From assembly GCA_944322975.1 (NCBI GenBank), contig CALUQS010000048.1, positions 1 to 64,000 on the forward strand: 64,000 nucleotides of DNA, written 5' to 3'. This stretch comes from Candidatus Gastranaerophilales bacterium (GTDB lineage: Bacteria > Cyanobacteriota > Vampirovibrionia > Gastranaerophilales > Gastranaerophilaceae). Within the stretch, counting starts at the first letter, position 1. The number at the start of each line of letters is the position of its first letter. The notes under the pieces are model-generated. The model worked only from the letters and a program-made list of their open reading frames with translations. It searched no databases and was not told the DNA's origin. Made by a program: the position numbers and the translations under genes. Of the stretch, positions 24,526 to 33,735 are shown piece by piece.

Positions 24526-25598
24526 TAAAACTCTCCGTTATAATTCCTGTTTATAATGTAGAACAATATCTCGGAGAATGTCTTGAAAGTGTCATTAAAC
24601 AAACACTAAAAGATATAGAAATAATTTGTGTAAACGACGGCTCAACAGACAATTCGTTAGAAATAATAAAAAAATTTGCCAGAAAAGATGAGCGTATTAA
24701 AATAATAGACAAACCTAATTCCGGCTACGGTGATTCTATGAATAAAGGTCTGGAAACTGCAACGGGAGAGTACATAGGCATTGTCGAGTCAGATGATTTT
24801 ATTGAGCCTGACATGTTTGAAAAACTGTACAATCAGGCTAAACTAAATGACTGTGACATTGTCAAAAGCGACTGGTATAATTTTTGGACAGAAACTAATA
24901 CTAAAGAGAAAAACGGCAGGATTAAAAATTACGGAGGAAAAGTAACAAATGTTTTACAACACCCTGAAATCTTAACCCTGCAGCCTACTTTATGGAGCGC
25001 AATTTATAAAAAAGAGTTGATAACAAATAACGGCTTAAAATTTTTAACAACCCCTTCCGCAAGTTATCAGGACACTTCTTTTTCTTTTAAAGTATTGTGT
25101 CTTGCTAAAAGAATACTTTTCACAAACAAAGCCTTTTTGTACTACAGACAGGATAACGTAAATTCATCTATCAACAATCCGGCAAAAGCTCTTTTTGTAT
25201 GTCAGGAGTACGATGAAATAGATGATTTTCTAAAAAATCATTCCGACATAAAAGCAAAAGTACTCACTCAAAAACTTATTGCACAATACAAAGCTTATCG
25301 CTGGACTCTAAGAAGGATTGCCCCGGAATACAGAAAAGATTTTGTTTTAAGAGCCTCAAAACAGTTTTTGCAATATAATAAAGACAATGAATTAACAAAA
25401 GAATTTTTAAACAAATATAACCCCCAAAATATAAATACATTAATTAATTCTCCGCTGGAATTTTTGACACAGCACGAACAAAAAAGCTTAAAAAAAGAAA
25501 AATGGAAAAATATTCGAAGAAATTTATTTTCTGTTAAAATTAATAAAACAAGAGTAAACGTCAAAATTTTAGGTAAGCACATAATAAACATAGGTTAA
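24522..25598 (+). CDS. Glycosyltransferase family 2 protein
   Basis: The 358-residue enzyme has a textbook GT2 N-terminus: LSVIIPVYNVEQYLGECLESV, CVNDGSTDNSLEI and the metal-binding ESDDFIEPD. A DTSF motif follows in SYQDTSFSFKV (near 190). The C-terminal 100 residues are helical and basic and end in a strand-like KILGKHIINIG, a tail seen on many polysaccharide GT2 enzymes. Its start overlaps the previous glycosyltransferase gene, and the ABC exporter gene starts 2 bp after its stop. The donor and acceptor sugars are unknown. Confidence 0.9.
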   Translation: MIKLSVIIPVYNVEQYLGECLESVIKQTLKDIEIICVNDGSTDNSLEIIKKFARKDERIKIIDKPNSGYGDSMNKGLETATGEYIGIVESDDFIEPDMFEKLYNQAKLNDCDIVKSDWYNFWTETNTKEKNGRIKNYGGKVTNVLQHPEILTLQPTLWSAIYKKELITNNGLKFLTTPSASYQDTSFSFKVLCLAKRILFTNKAFLYYRQDNVNSSINNPAKALFVCQEYDEIDDFLKNHSDIKAKVLTQKLIAQYKAYRWTLRRIAPEYRKDFVLRASKQFLQYNKDNELTKEFLNKYNPQNINTLINSPLEFLTQHEQKSLKKEKWKNIRRNLFSVKINKTRVNVKILGKHIINIG

Positions 25599-25599
25599 A

Positions 25600-27429
25600 A
25601 TGATTAAAGAAAAATTAAAAGAACTTATACAAAAAATAAGCAAACTGCGCTTTGTGGTAAACTACAGAAGAATGTGGCCTTATGTAAAACCCTTCTGGTT
25701 CAGGGCTTTGCTGGCAGTCACTATTTGTATTCCGATAGGCGGCTTAGATGCTGTTATTGCTTTATCCTTAAAGCCCTATATGGATCTTGTAATGGTAGAA
25801 AAGTCAATAGAATCCCCCTGGTATATTCCTTTCGGGATTGTTGCCTTTACCTCGCTGCAAGGCGGACTAAATTATCTTGCCACTTATCTGAATACCTGGG
25901 TAGGCGGGAAAATCACTCAGAAGTTGAAGTTTGACCTGTTTAAAAAAATGCTTACTTTCCAGACCTCATTTTTTGACACAAAAAATTCGGGGGATGTTGT
26001 GTTTACCTTCAACAACAATGCGGATATGGCATGCACAGGACTTTTAGATAATCTCAAAGTATTTACCCAAAGGTTGTTCTCTTCAATTTCACTTGTATGT
26101 GTATTATTTTACAATTCATGGCAGCTTGCCTTGATTGCTGTTGTAGTGCTTGGTGCTGCATTTTTGCCTGTTGCAAGAATCAGAAAACGAATACAGGATG
26201 TTATGAGCAGAACACTGAAAGCTGACGCGGCCGTGATTACTGCGTATAATGAGGCTTTTGCAGGCAACAAAACAATTATCTCCTACAACCTTGACGCCCA
26301 GCAAAAAGGTAAGTTTGAAGATATTTTAAAAAGTATATTTAATTTAAGAATAAAAATGGTGCAAAGAACCTCATGGCTGTCCCCGATGATGCACGTTATT
26401 GTATCTGTCGGCATTGGTCTGGCTATAGGTTACGGCAGCCACCTGATTTTGACAAAACAAATTACAAGCGGCAACTTTGTATCGTTCATTACGGCGTTGA
26501 TTATGCTTTATACACCGATAAAGAGTCTCGGTAATAACTTTAACCAGGTACAGCTCTCGTTCTTTGCAATAGAAAGAGTATTTGACGTAATGGATATGGA
26601 ACCCTCCATCAAAGACAAGCCTGACGCAAAAGAGCTTTCAGACAATTATTCTAAAATAGAGTTAAAAGATGTATGTTTTGAATACAAAAAAGGAATACCG
26701 GTATTAAAACACATAAACCTGACGGTGAATCGCGGCGAGACAGTGGCGTTTGTAGGCAACTCCGGCGGCGGCAAAACAACTATAGTCAATCTGCTGCCAA
26801 GATTCTACGATGTAAAATCCGGTTCAATTCAAATTGACGGCACTGATATCAGAGATTTTACGCTGAAATCATTGAGACAAAATTTTGCAGTAGTCTTTCA
26901 GGATAACTTCCTGTTTTCCGGAACTATACGTGAAAATATAATGCTGGGTAACGAACACGCTAATGAAGAACAGCTGCAAAAAGCTATAAAAATGGCGTTT
27001 TTAGATGAGTTTATCTCCGCATTAAAAGACGGAATCGACACCCAGATAGGAGAAAGAGGAATTCTTCTTTCAGGCGGACAAAAACAGAGAGTTGCAATCG
27101 CCCGTGCGTTCTTAAAAAATGCGCCTATAGTTATTCTTGACGAGGCAACTTCAGCGCTTGACAACAAAGCAGAGGCTATTGTACAAAAAGCAATCGATAA
27201 CCTTATGCAGGATAAAACTGTATTTGTCATTGCACACAGGTTGTCAACAATTCAAAATGCAGACAAAATCGTTGTTATAAATGAAGGTGAAATTGTTGAA
27301 CAGGGTTCGCATGAAGAACTTTTAAACATTGAAAACGGTGCATATAAAGCGCTTTATAACGCCCAGTTCAAACATCAGGAGCAGCACAAACAAAATCAAC
27401 AACACTCCCAAGAAGCTGTTACAGTGTAA
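25600..27429 (+). CDS. ABC-type lipid/glycolipid exporter, MsbA-like
   Basis: A fused half-transporter of 609 residues has six membrane helices (about 30-330, starting WFRALLAVTICIPIGG). The ATPase domain has Walker A GNSGGGKTT (about 388-396), the Q-loop VVFQDNFLFSGTIREN, signature LSGGQKQR, Walker B VILDEATSALD and switch IAHRLSTI. It works as a homodimer flipping lipid-linked substrate across the inner membrane, most simply lipid A-core or the product of the preceding glycosyltransferases. It ends the glf operon. Confidence 0.88.
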   Translation: MIKEKLKELIQKISKLRFVVNYRRMWPYVKPFWFRALLAVTICIPIGGLDAVIALSLKPYMDLVMVEKSIESPWYIPFGIVAFTSLQGGLNYLATYLNTWVGGKITQKLKFDLFKKMLTFQTSFFDTKNSGDVVFTFNNNADMACTGLLDNLKVFTQRLFSSISLVCVLFYNSWQLALIAVVVLGAAFLPVARIRKRIQDVMSRTLKADAAVITAYNEAFAGNKTIISYNLDAQQKGKFEDILKSIFNLRIKMVQRTSWLSPMMHVIVSVGIGLAIGYGSHLILTKQITSGNFVSFITALIMLYTPIKSLGNNFNQVQLSFFAIERVFDVMDMEPSIKDKPDAKELSDNYSKIELKDVCFEYKKGIPVLKHINLTVNRGETVAFVGNSGGGKTTIVNLLPRFYDVKSGSIQIDGTDIRDFTLKSLRQNFAVVFQDNFLFSGTIRENIMLGNEHANEEQLQKAIKMAFLDEFISALKDGIDTQIGERGILLSGGQKQRVAIARAFLKNAPIVILDEATSALDNKAEAIVQKAIDNLMQDKTVFVIAHRLSTIQNADKIVVINEGEIVEQGSHEELLNIENGAYKALYNAQFKHQEQHKQNQQHSQEAVTV

Positions 27430-27451
27430 AAAGTTGAAAAAAGATTGTTTT

Positions 27452-28252
27452 TTATTTAAAATTATCACTTGCTGAGGGCATCCATCTTGATTTTAACAAA
27501 TTCAAATGTCCTTTTCTTCTTAGTTCATCAAGCGCAAGGTTAACTTCTGTTTTTAAAGACGCGCTTTGAGGTTCCTTTCTGAATGCTATTGCATAAGCAT
27601 CTTGAGAATAACGCTGTGGTAAAATTTTGAACTCAGGATGATCCATAACAAATCCGGCAAGTATAGTGTCATCTGTTGTCATTGCCTGTGCACGTCTTTG
27701 CAGAAAAGCTTCAAAACCTTCCTGATATGTTCTGTAACCTGTTAAAACAACGTCAGGCGCAAAATATCTTATGTTTTTTTCACCTGTTGTGCCGAGTACA
27801 ACAATAACCCTGCGTCCGTTTAAATCTCCGACAGTTTTTATATCAGTGCCTTTTCTTATCATTATTGCCTGCCCCGTATAAAAATACGGCAAAGAAAAAT
27901 CAACTACCTCCATTCTTTTAGGGTTGATGGTCATGGTGGCAATAAGCATATCAACCTCACCGGAATTTAGCTTTGTTATACGGTTAGATGCATTCACTTC
28001 TACAAACCTGACAAGTTTTTCGTTTCCAAAAATTCTTTTGGCAAGCAAATGAGCAATATCAATATCATAGCCCTGAAGTTTTCCGTCTTCTATAAACCCG
28101 AAAGGCTTTGAGTCAAATTTTACCCCGACAACAAGTTCACCTCTCTTTTTAATTACCGATAACAGGTCTTTATTTTCCGGCTCTTTTTTAGTACAGCCGG
28201 TTAAAAATATTATTGATAATAATGTCAGACACAAAATAAATTTTTTTATCAT
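27452..28252 (-). CDS. Amino-acid ABC transporter substrate-binding lipoprotein
   Basis: Family 3 solute-binding protein of 266 residues from the ATG at 28252; the frame is open further upstream but lacks a signal there. A lipoprotein signal MIKKFILCLTLLSIIFLTGC is followed by Lys/Glu residues. Family motifs are KKRGELVVGVKFDSKPFGF, GYDIDIAHLLAKR, MLIATMTINPKRMEVVDFSLPY and VVLGTTGEKN. It binds polar amino acids in the periplasm. No permease or ATPase follows, so it depends on components elsewhere. It lies just downstream of spmB. Confidence 0.87.
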   Translation of the reverse strand: MIKKFILCLTLLSIIFLTGCTKKEPENKDLLSVIKKRGELVVGVKFDSKPFGFIEDGKLQGYDIDIAHLLAKRIFGNEKLVRFVEVNASNRITKLNSGEVDMLIATMTINPKRMEVVDFSLPYFYTGQAIMIRKGTDIKTVGDLNGRRVIVVLGTTGEKNIRYFAPDVVLTGYRTYQEGFEAFLQRRAQAMTTDDTILAGFVMDHPEFKILPQRYSQDAYAIAFRKEPQSASLKTEVNLALDELRRKGHLNLLKSRWMPSASDNFK

Positions 28253-28275
28253 ATAAATTAGATTCCTTTTCCAGA

Positions 28276-28812
28276 TTATAAAAACAGCCACCTTGCCACA
28301 GCAACGGCAGCAACTATACCGATTATATCAGCTAAAATCCCGGTCAAAACAGCATGCCGGAATTTTTTTATTCCTACGGAGCCAAAATAAACCGCAAGTA
28401 CATAAAAAGTCGTTTCGGAACTTCCCACCATTATAGCAGTTAATTTGGTTACATAAGAATCCGGCCCGAAATTGTTTGCAATCTCGGAAAAAAGTCCTAG
28501 AACAGCACTGCCGGAAAGTGAACGAACAACCATAACAGGCAGAACATCCAGCGGAATTTTTAACCATTCCAGAACACCTGAGAGCAAATGCTGTGCAATT
28601 TCAAAAAATCCTGAGGCTCTAAGCATAGAAACTGCAACAATTATCGCTATAAGATACGGTAAAATATCAACAGACACTTTAAGTCCGTCTTTTGCCCCGT
28701 CTATAAACGATTCATATACCGGAATTTTTTTTGCTATACCCCATACAAGAACTATGAGAATTATAGCCGGTATAAGCCAGAGAGAAATTAAATCGATTGC
28801 AGCTTTAATCAT
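28276..28812 (-). CDS. spmB: SpmB-like nucleoside recognition (Gate) domain membrane protein
   Basis: The 178-residue integral membrane protein has helices such as LWLIPAIILIVLVWGIA and YLIAIIVAVSMLRASGFF. The Gate-domain GSSETTFYVLAVYFGSVGI segment is near 125-143, with VRSLSGSAVLG at about 98. The start is ATG 28812, with GGAGG 6-7 nt upstream, overlapping the spmA stop by 8 bp. SpmA/SpmB are named for Bacillus spore maturation but are widespread in non-sporulating bacteria, where their role is unclear. Confidence 0.87.
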   Translation of the reverse strand: MIKAAIDLISLWLIPAIILIVLVWGIAKKIPVYESFIDGAKDGLKVSVDILPYLIAIIVAVSMLRASGFFEIAQHLLSGVLEWLKIPLDVLPVMVVRSLSGSAVLGLFSEIANNFGPDSYVTKLTAIMVGSSETTFYVLAVYFGSVGIKKFRHAVLTGILADIIGIVAAVAVARWLFL

Positions 28813-29428
28813 TATCTGCCTCCGCTTTGTCATCTCCTGTATTTATCGTTTGCGGCGGGCTGAATTTTTCTAACACCTTGACAATAACAATTGCACTGAC
28901 AAATGTTATTGTTGTAACAATCAACGTAGGAAACACAATTTCTGTTGCGTTTTTAGAGCCGTTAGCCACCAGCACGGCTATCACGGTAGCTGGAACAAGC
29001 TGCCAGCCGGCTGTGTTCATCGCAAGCAGTGTACACATATCATTAGAGGCTGTTTTCTTATTTTGGTTAAGTTTTTGCAGTTCCTTCATTGCTTTTATCC
29101 CTATGGGGGTAGCTGCATTAGACAAACCGAACGCGTTTGCGCTAAAATTCATTGCTATATCACCAATTGCAGGGTTGTCAGGGGGAATATCCGGAAACAG
29201 TTTTTTTGCAACAGGCGACAAAAGCTTTGATATTCCTGAAACAAGTCCTGATTTTTCCGCTATTTTCATTATACCGAGCCAGAAGGCCATTATGCCTGCA
29301 AGATACAGTGCAATTTCAACAGAAGTCTGGGCGCCTTTCATTATTGCGTTAACCATATCGTTAATTCTACCTGTGTATGCGGCGGAAATTACAGAAATAA
29401 GTATTATAAAAAACCATATATAATTCAT
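28805..29428 (-). CDS. spmA: SpmA-like nucleoside recognition domain membrane protein
   Basis: The 207-residue integral membrane protein carries the SpmA markers IALYLAGIMAFWLGIMKIAEKSGLV (about 40-64) and MNFSANAFGLSNAATPIGIKAM (about 113-134). TLLAMNTAGWQLVPATVIAV follows. Together with SpmB it forms a split version of the B. subtilis-type pair, in the usual order. No other sporulation operon is visible. The substrate is unknown, although Gate-domain proteins are often regarded as transporters. Confidence 0.88.
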   Translation of the reverse strand: MNYIWFFIILISVISAAYTGRINDMVNAIMKGAQTSVEIALYLAGIMAFWLGIMKIAEKSGLVSGISKLLSPVAKKLFPDIPPDNPAIGDIAMNFSANAFGLSNAATPIGIKAMKELQKLNQNKKTASNDMCTLLAMNTAGWQLVPATVIAVLVANGSKNATEIVFPTLIVTTITFVSAIVIVKVLEKFSPPQTINTGDDKAEADND

Positions 29429-29543
29429 AATCTAATTTTTACAAATTAAGCACAAAAAGGCAACTTTGTGGCAAATTATAACAATAAATAACCTGTATTT
29501 CTGCTATATGAAATTTACCGGAATTTTATGATATCCTATAAAT

Positions 29544-30056
29544 ATGATAGAACTTTTGATTTTGTACAGCTTAAAAAACAGGGAACGCACGGTTTATTCT
29601 TTGCGATCCGATATTATCGAAAAATTCGGTTATTTTACAAAACCAAGCATTGGAACAATTTTTCCTGCACTTAAGCGGTTGTTAAAATCAAATACAGTGA
29701 CTATGAGAAACGACTACTCGCAGGGCGGAAAAAAATCCACCTACTATTCTGTTACAATGCACTGGACAAAAAAATTTCACGACCTGTTTTTTACTCCGCT
29801 CAGCGATAATCCGACCCAGTTTTTTACCGAGGTTCAATCGCGCATAGCCGTAATGTCGTTATTAGATGAAGAACTTAAACAAACTTTTATAAATGATATA
29901 TTAATAAAAATAGAGTCTTTTCAGCTGGATTTGCAAAATGCGCTTGAAGACGAGTATATTGAATATGATAAATACCAGCAGTCACTGTTAAAAATGAACA
30001 TAAAATATCTTGAAGATTTTAAATCCCTCCTGCAAACTTTTGAGGAGAAAAACTAA
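29544..30056 (+). CDS. PadR family transcriptional regulator
   Basis: The 170-residue protein has the PadR winged helix at 1-85 (MIELLILYSLKNRERTVYSL, IGTIFPALKRLLKSNTV, GGKKSTYYSVT). A C-terminal helical dimerisation domain follows. Its stop overlaps the start of the DUF512 radical SAM gene by 1 bp, an unusual partner for PadR. PadR proteins usually respond to small hydrophobic ligands; the ligand here is unknown. Confidence 0.85.
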   Translation: MIELLILYSLKNRERTVYSLRSDIIEKFGYFTKPSIGTIFPALKRLLKSNTVTMRNDYSQGGKKSTYYSVTMHWTKKFHDLFFTPLSDNPTQFFTEVQSRIAVMSLLDEELKQTFINDILIKIESFQLDLQNALEDEYIEYDKYQQSLLKMNIKYLEDFKSLLQTFEEKN

Positions 30057-31351
30057 TGAGTGCTGTTATTTCGGAAGTCCTTGACGATTCTATTGCACAA
30101 GAGCTCGGGTTAAATGTCGGAGACAAACTGCTGTCTATTAACAAAGAAAAACCGCAGGATATGATTGATTACCGTTACATGATGTGCAGTGAAGATGTCG
30201 AGATAGAAATAGAACGATTAAACGGCGACATTGAAATTTTTGAAATAGAAAAAGATTTTGACGATGATTTAGGTGTTGTGTTTGAATCGGCTGTGTTTGA
30301 CAAAATAAAACCCTGCACAAACCATTGTATATTTTGTTTCGTTGATCAGCAACCGGAAGGTCTCAGAAAGTCTTTGTATATAAAAGATGATGACTACAGA
30401 CTTTCTTATCTGCAAGGCACTTATGTTACACTTACAAACCTGACAACAAAGGACAGAGAACGGATAGAAAAGCTTCATCTAGGGCCGTTGTATGTTTCTG
30501 TACACACAACAAATCCTGAACTCAGGGTAAAAATGCTTTCCAATCCCAAAGCTGCCGGTATCCTTGAAGATTTAAAATGGTTAAAAAAAGCAGATATTCC
30601 TGTACATGCCCAGATTGTGCTGTGCCCCGGATACAACGACGGAAAAGAACTTGAAAGAACCTTGAGTGATCTGGAAAAATTTAAATCTATTATACGTTCT
30701 ATCGCCATAGTTCCTGTCGGAATAACCAGATTTCATAAAAACGAACTCAAAACCATAACACGAGAAAACGCGCTCAATGTTATAAAGCAGGTAGAAAACT
30801 TTAATGCAAAGGTCAAAAAACATCTCGCAATGGCGAGTGATGAATTTTTCTTAAAAGCGGATTATCCGGTTCCGGATAAAAAATATTATTCAAATTTCTC
30901 ACAGCTGGAAGACGGTGTTGGTGCGTTACGACTTTTGATTGATGATTTTAACGGGAGAAAGAAAAAACTGCCTGAGTCTGTTAAAACTCCTCTCAGTCTT
31001 ACTTTTGCCGTAGCAAAAAGTGCATTTAACATATTTAAAGATATAACAGCAGAACTTAATAAGATAAAAAATTGCCGCTGCGAGATTATACTTCTTGATA
31101 ACCTGTTTTTTGGCGAAAATGTTACTGTTGCAGGGTTGATAACAGGCCGGGACTTGATTAATCAGGTTAAGAACAAAAATGTAAAAACACTTGTCATACC
31201 GTCAATAATGCTGCGTCCGTTCAGTAATGATTTTTTGGACAATGTAACGGTTAGTCAGGCAGAAAAAGAATTGTCATGTAAAATTGTTGTGATAAAAGAT
31301 ATATATTCAACCAAAGAGATATTTAATTTGGTTATGAAACATAAACATTGA
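30056..31351 (+). CDS. PDZ-radical SAM-DUF512 protein (TIGR03279 type)
   Basis: The 431-residue cytoplasmic protein has three parts. A PDZ-like N-terminus (VLDDSIAQELGLNVGDKLLSIN, 1-60) comes first. A radical-SAM-like barrel with C87-x3-C91-x2-C94 in PCTNHCIFCFVDQ is next, with HAQIVLCPGYNDG near 180. The DUF512 domain runs from about 240 to the end and contains IPVGITRFHK-like sequence and VTVAGLITGRDL. The family occurs in cyanobacteria and clostridia; the reaction is unknown. Coupled by TAATG to the PadR gene. Confidence 0.87.
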   Translation: MSAVISEVLDDSIAQELGLNVGDKLLSINKEKPQDMIDYRYMMCSEDVEIEIERLNGDIEIFEIEKDFDDDLGVVFESAVFDKIKPCTNHCIFCFVDQQPEGLRKSLYIKDDDYRLSYLQGTYVTLTNLTTKDRERIEKLHLGPLYVSVHTTNPELRVKMLSNPKAAGILEDLKWLKKADIPVHAQIVLCPGYNDGKELERTLSDLEKFKSIIRSIAIVPVGITRFHKNELKTITRENALNVIKQVENFNAKVKKHLAMASDEFFLKADYPVPDKKYYSNFSQLEDGVGALRLLIDDFNGRKKKLPESVKTPLSLTFAVAKSAFNIFKDITAELNKIKNCRCEIILLDNLFFGENVTVAGLITGRDLINQVKNKNVKTLVIPSIMLRPFSNDFLDNVTVSQAEKELSCKIVVIKDIYSTKEIFNLVMKHKH

Positions 31352-31391
31352 TTACACGCTGTTTTCTTTTGCGCAACAAATGACCGCAGCT

Positions 31392-32942
31392 TTAAGATTT
31401 TTTTCTTCTACCGTACAAAATAAGCAAAGGCAGGCATACAAACGCAACAATACCCCATATTCGGAAGGTTTCAATATATGCGCTGAGGGTTGATTGCTGA
31501 ACAAGTGTGTTATAAAGCATACCCTGTGCTTTTGCCTGCGCAACGGCTAAGACATCATACTGATAAAAATATGAGGTTAGCGCAGACAATTTTTCCATAT
31601 AAACGTGATTCTGTGTATTAAGCTGCTCTACAAGATTGTGCTGAAAAGCCTGAGAATATCGCGAGACCATTGTTGCAACAAGAGAGGTGCCTATTGCTGC
31701 CCCGAGGTTTTTTATAAGGTTTTGAACCCCGCTTGCATTTGTCATCTGTGCATTGCTTATTGTCTCCATTGAGGCGGTTGTTAACACAGTGATTGTCATA
31801 CCAACAGAAAACCCGAAGATAATGTTGGGAATAACTATATTAATCATCGAAAACTCAAGGTTCAATTCTCCGAACATTAAACCGGATACACCCAGACCCA
31901 AAAGCCCGAGGGCTGTTAACAAACGGAAATCAAAAATCTTGTTTGTAATGCTGTAAAGAGTTATTGCAGCAACCGACCCGAATCCTCTAGGCATTAAAGA
32001 ATACCCGCTCCAAAAAGCGTTATAGCCCATAAGGTTTTGCAAAAATAACGGCATTATTGTTGTAGAGGCGTATAAAACCATATTGGCTATTACAAGTATC
32101 ACAGTTCCTATAAGAAAATTTCTGTCTTTAAAGACTAATAAATCAATAATCGATTCTTTTTGTACAATCTGTGAGTAAATAAATAAAACCATCGCTACCA
32201 TTGAAATACCAAAAGTCCAGCATATCCATTCAGAACCGAACCAGTCTGCATTGTTACCTTTATCAAGAAACACCTGAAAAGTCACAAGCCAGATTATAAG
32301 AAAGAAAAAACCGACAAAATCTATTTTTGCGTTTGCCTGCTTTCGTGCATACGGAGGATCGTAAATCCAGAGCTTTGAGGTTATTGCAGCGAGAATACCG
32401 AATGGGATATTTATAAAGAAAATCCAGTTCCATGACCAGTTATCAGTCAGCCATCCGCCTAAAATAGGCCCGATAACAGGTGCAACTACTACCCCGAACC
32501 CAAAAATCGACATAGCAAGCGCCCTTTTTTCCAGAGGAAAAGCCTCAAGCAAAATTGCCTGAGAAACAGGCAGCAAAGCCCCGCCGCCAAGTCCCTGCAA
32601 AATTCTTGAAAATATCATCATCTCTAATGATGTTGACATACCGCATAGCAAAGATGCAACAGTAAATAACAAAATGCAGGCAATAAAGAAGTGCTTGCGA
32701 CCAAAAAATTTAGAAAACCAGTCTACCGACGGAACAACAATACCGCTTGCAATCAAATAACTGGTTAAAATCCACGTTGCCTCATCATTACTTGAAGAAA
32801 AGCTCCCTGCCATCTGTGGTAATGCTACGTTAGCTATTGTTCCGTCAAGAACAAAGATAAAAGTTGCGCTCATTACGGCAATTGTAGTTAACCACGGGTT
32901 TATTTGTGCTGTGTTTCCTGTTGTTGCTTGTGTACTATCCAT
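31392..32942 (-). CDS. DHA2 family (EmrB/QacA-type) drug efflux MFS transporter
   Basis: The 516-residue protein with about 14 membrane helices has the DHA2 signatures LDGTIANVALPQMAGSFSS (motif D1, near 29-47), RILQGLGGGALLPVSQAI (near 112) and GPILGGWLTDNWSWNWIF (near 157, motif C). A large loop sits near the C-terminus before the last helix. It is a proton-driven exporter of hydrophobic compounds. EmrB proteins often work with EmrA and TolC. A TolC-like gene is 2 kb away, but no EmrA adaptor is seen. Confidence 0.9.
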   Translation of the reverse strand: MDSTQATTGNTAQINPWLTTIAVMSATFIFVLDGTIANVALPQMAGSFSSSNDEATWILTSYLIASGIVVPSVDWFSKFFGRKHFFIACILLFTVASLLCGMSTSLEMMIFSRILQGLGGGALLPVSQAILLEAFPLEKRALAMSIFGFGVVVAPVIGPILGGWLTDNWSWNWIFFINIPFGILAAITSKLWIYDPPYARKQANAKIDFVGFFFLIIWLVTFQVFLDKGNNADWFGSEWICWTFGISMVAMVLFIYSQIVQKESIIDLLVFKDRNFLIGTVILVIANMVLYASTTIMPLFLQNLMGYNAFWSGYSLMPRGFGSVAAITLYSITNKIFDFRLLTALGLLGLGVSGLMFGELNLEFSMINIVIPNIIFGFSVGMTITVLTTASMETISNAQMTNASGVQNLIKNLGAAIGTSLVATMVSRYSQAFQHNLVEQLNTQNHVYMEKLSALTSYFYQYDVLAVAQAKAQGMLYNTLVQQSTLSAYIETFRIWGIVAFVCLPLLILYGRRKKS

Positions 32943-33151
32943 TTAAGTATTTAGTGATTATTTTTTAGTCTTTAATTAGCCCGTGCAGACACACATATAA
33001 AAATTTTGTCTACAAGAAAGGTTAAAAGAAAACCCGGCTTATTTTTTAACGGCTCTGTGAGTTTTATTGCTGCTTTAGTGCATTATAATTTCACAATATA
33101 TTTTATTAAATATTGTTAAACCTGGCAAATTGTAAAGATTCCGAAGTATTA

Positions 33152-33634
33152 TCAAACCGTTAGCGGTTTAAGGCTAAGAGGAACAAGTTTTTGTAAATCG
33201 TCAATACTCAATTCTACCTGATATCCGATTTTTCCTGCGCTAAAGATAATGGTTTTAAAATTGAGCGCTGATTCATCTACAACAGTTGCGAACAATTTTT
33301 TCATCCCTATAGGTGAACATCCCCCGTGAATATAGCCAGTTACCGGTAAAAGGTCTTTTAAATGAATCATTTCAACAGATTTTTCATTGACCGCGGCAGC
33401 TGCTTTTTTCAGGTCAAGCTCTTTTGCTACCGGAACCATAAAGACATAATATTTTTTAGACTTACCGCAGCAAACAAGCGTCTTAAAAACCATATCAGGG
33501 TCTTGCTTGAGAACAGCTGCAACCTCTACTCCGCTTATGGCATTTGTATCGGCGTATGTATAGTGTTTATAGCTTATTTTATGTTTGTCTAAAATTCTCA
33601 TTACATTGGTTTTAAAATCTGATTTTGAACTCAT
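33152..33634 (-). CDS. ybaK: Cys-tRNA(Pro)/Cys-tRNA(Cys) deacylase, YbaK/EbsC type
   Basis: Trans-editing enzyme that hydrolyses mischarged Cys-tRNA(Pro). The 160-residue protein has NVMRILDKHKISYKHYTY at the N-terminus, VFKTLVCCG near 45, and the catalytic KELDLKKAAAAV and HGGCSPIGMKK motifs. The start is ATG 33634 (MSSKSDF), where GAGGA lies 7 nt upstream; longer frame would run into the thioredoxin promoter region. The divergent thioredoxin gene starts 102 bp away. Confidence 0.9.
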   Translation of the reverse strand: MSSKSDFKTNVMRILDKHKISYKHYTYADTNAISGVEVAAVLKQDPDMVFKTLVCCGKSKKYYVFMVPVAKELDLKKAAAAVNEKSVEMIHLKDLLPVTGYIHGGCSPIGMKKLFATVVDESALNFKTIIFSAGKIGYQVELSIDDLQKLVPLSLKPLTV

Positions 33635-33735
33635 ATTAATATCCTCAGGATTGTTTTGTCTTTTTAAATAGCCGGCATGTGGAATACAGCTTATGTATAC
33701 ATTAAATAAAATAAGGCAACAAAAGGGAGAAAACA

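Noticed and set aside
28276-29428. SpmA/SpmB and SpoIID as evidence for endospore formation
   Set aside because: Both are common in non-sporulating bacteria, including cyanobacterial relatives, and no dedicated sporulation gene is present.
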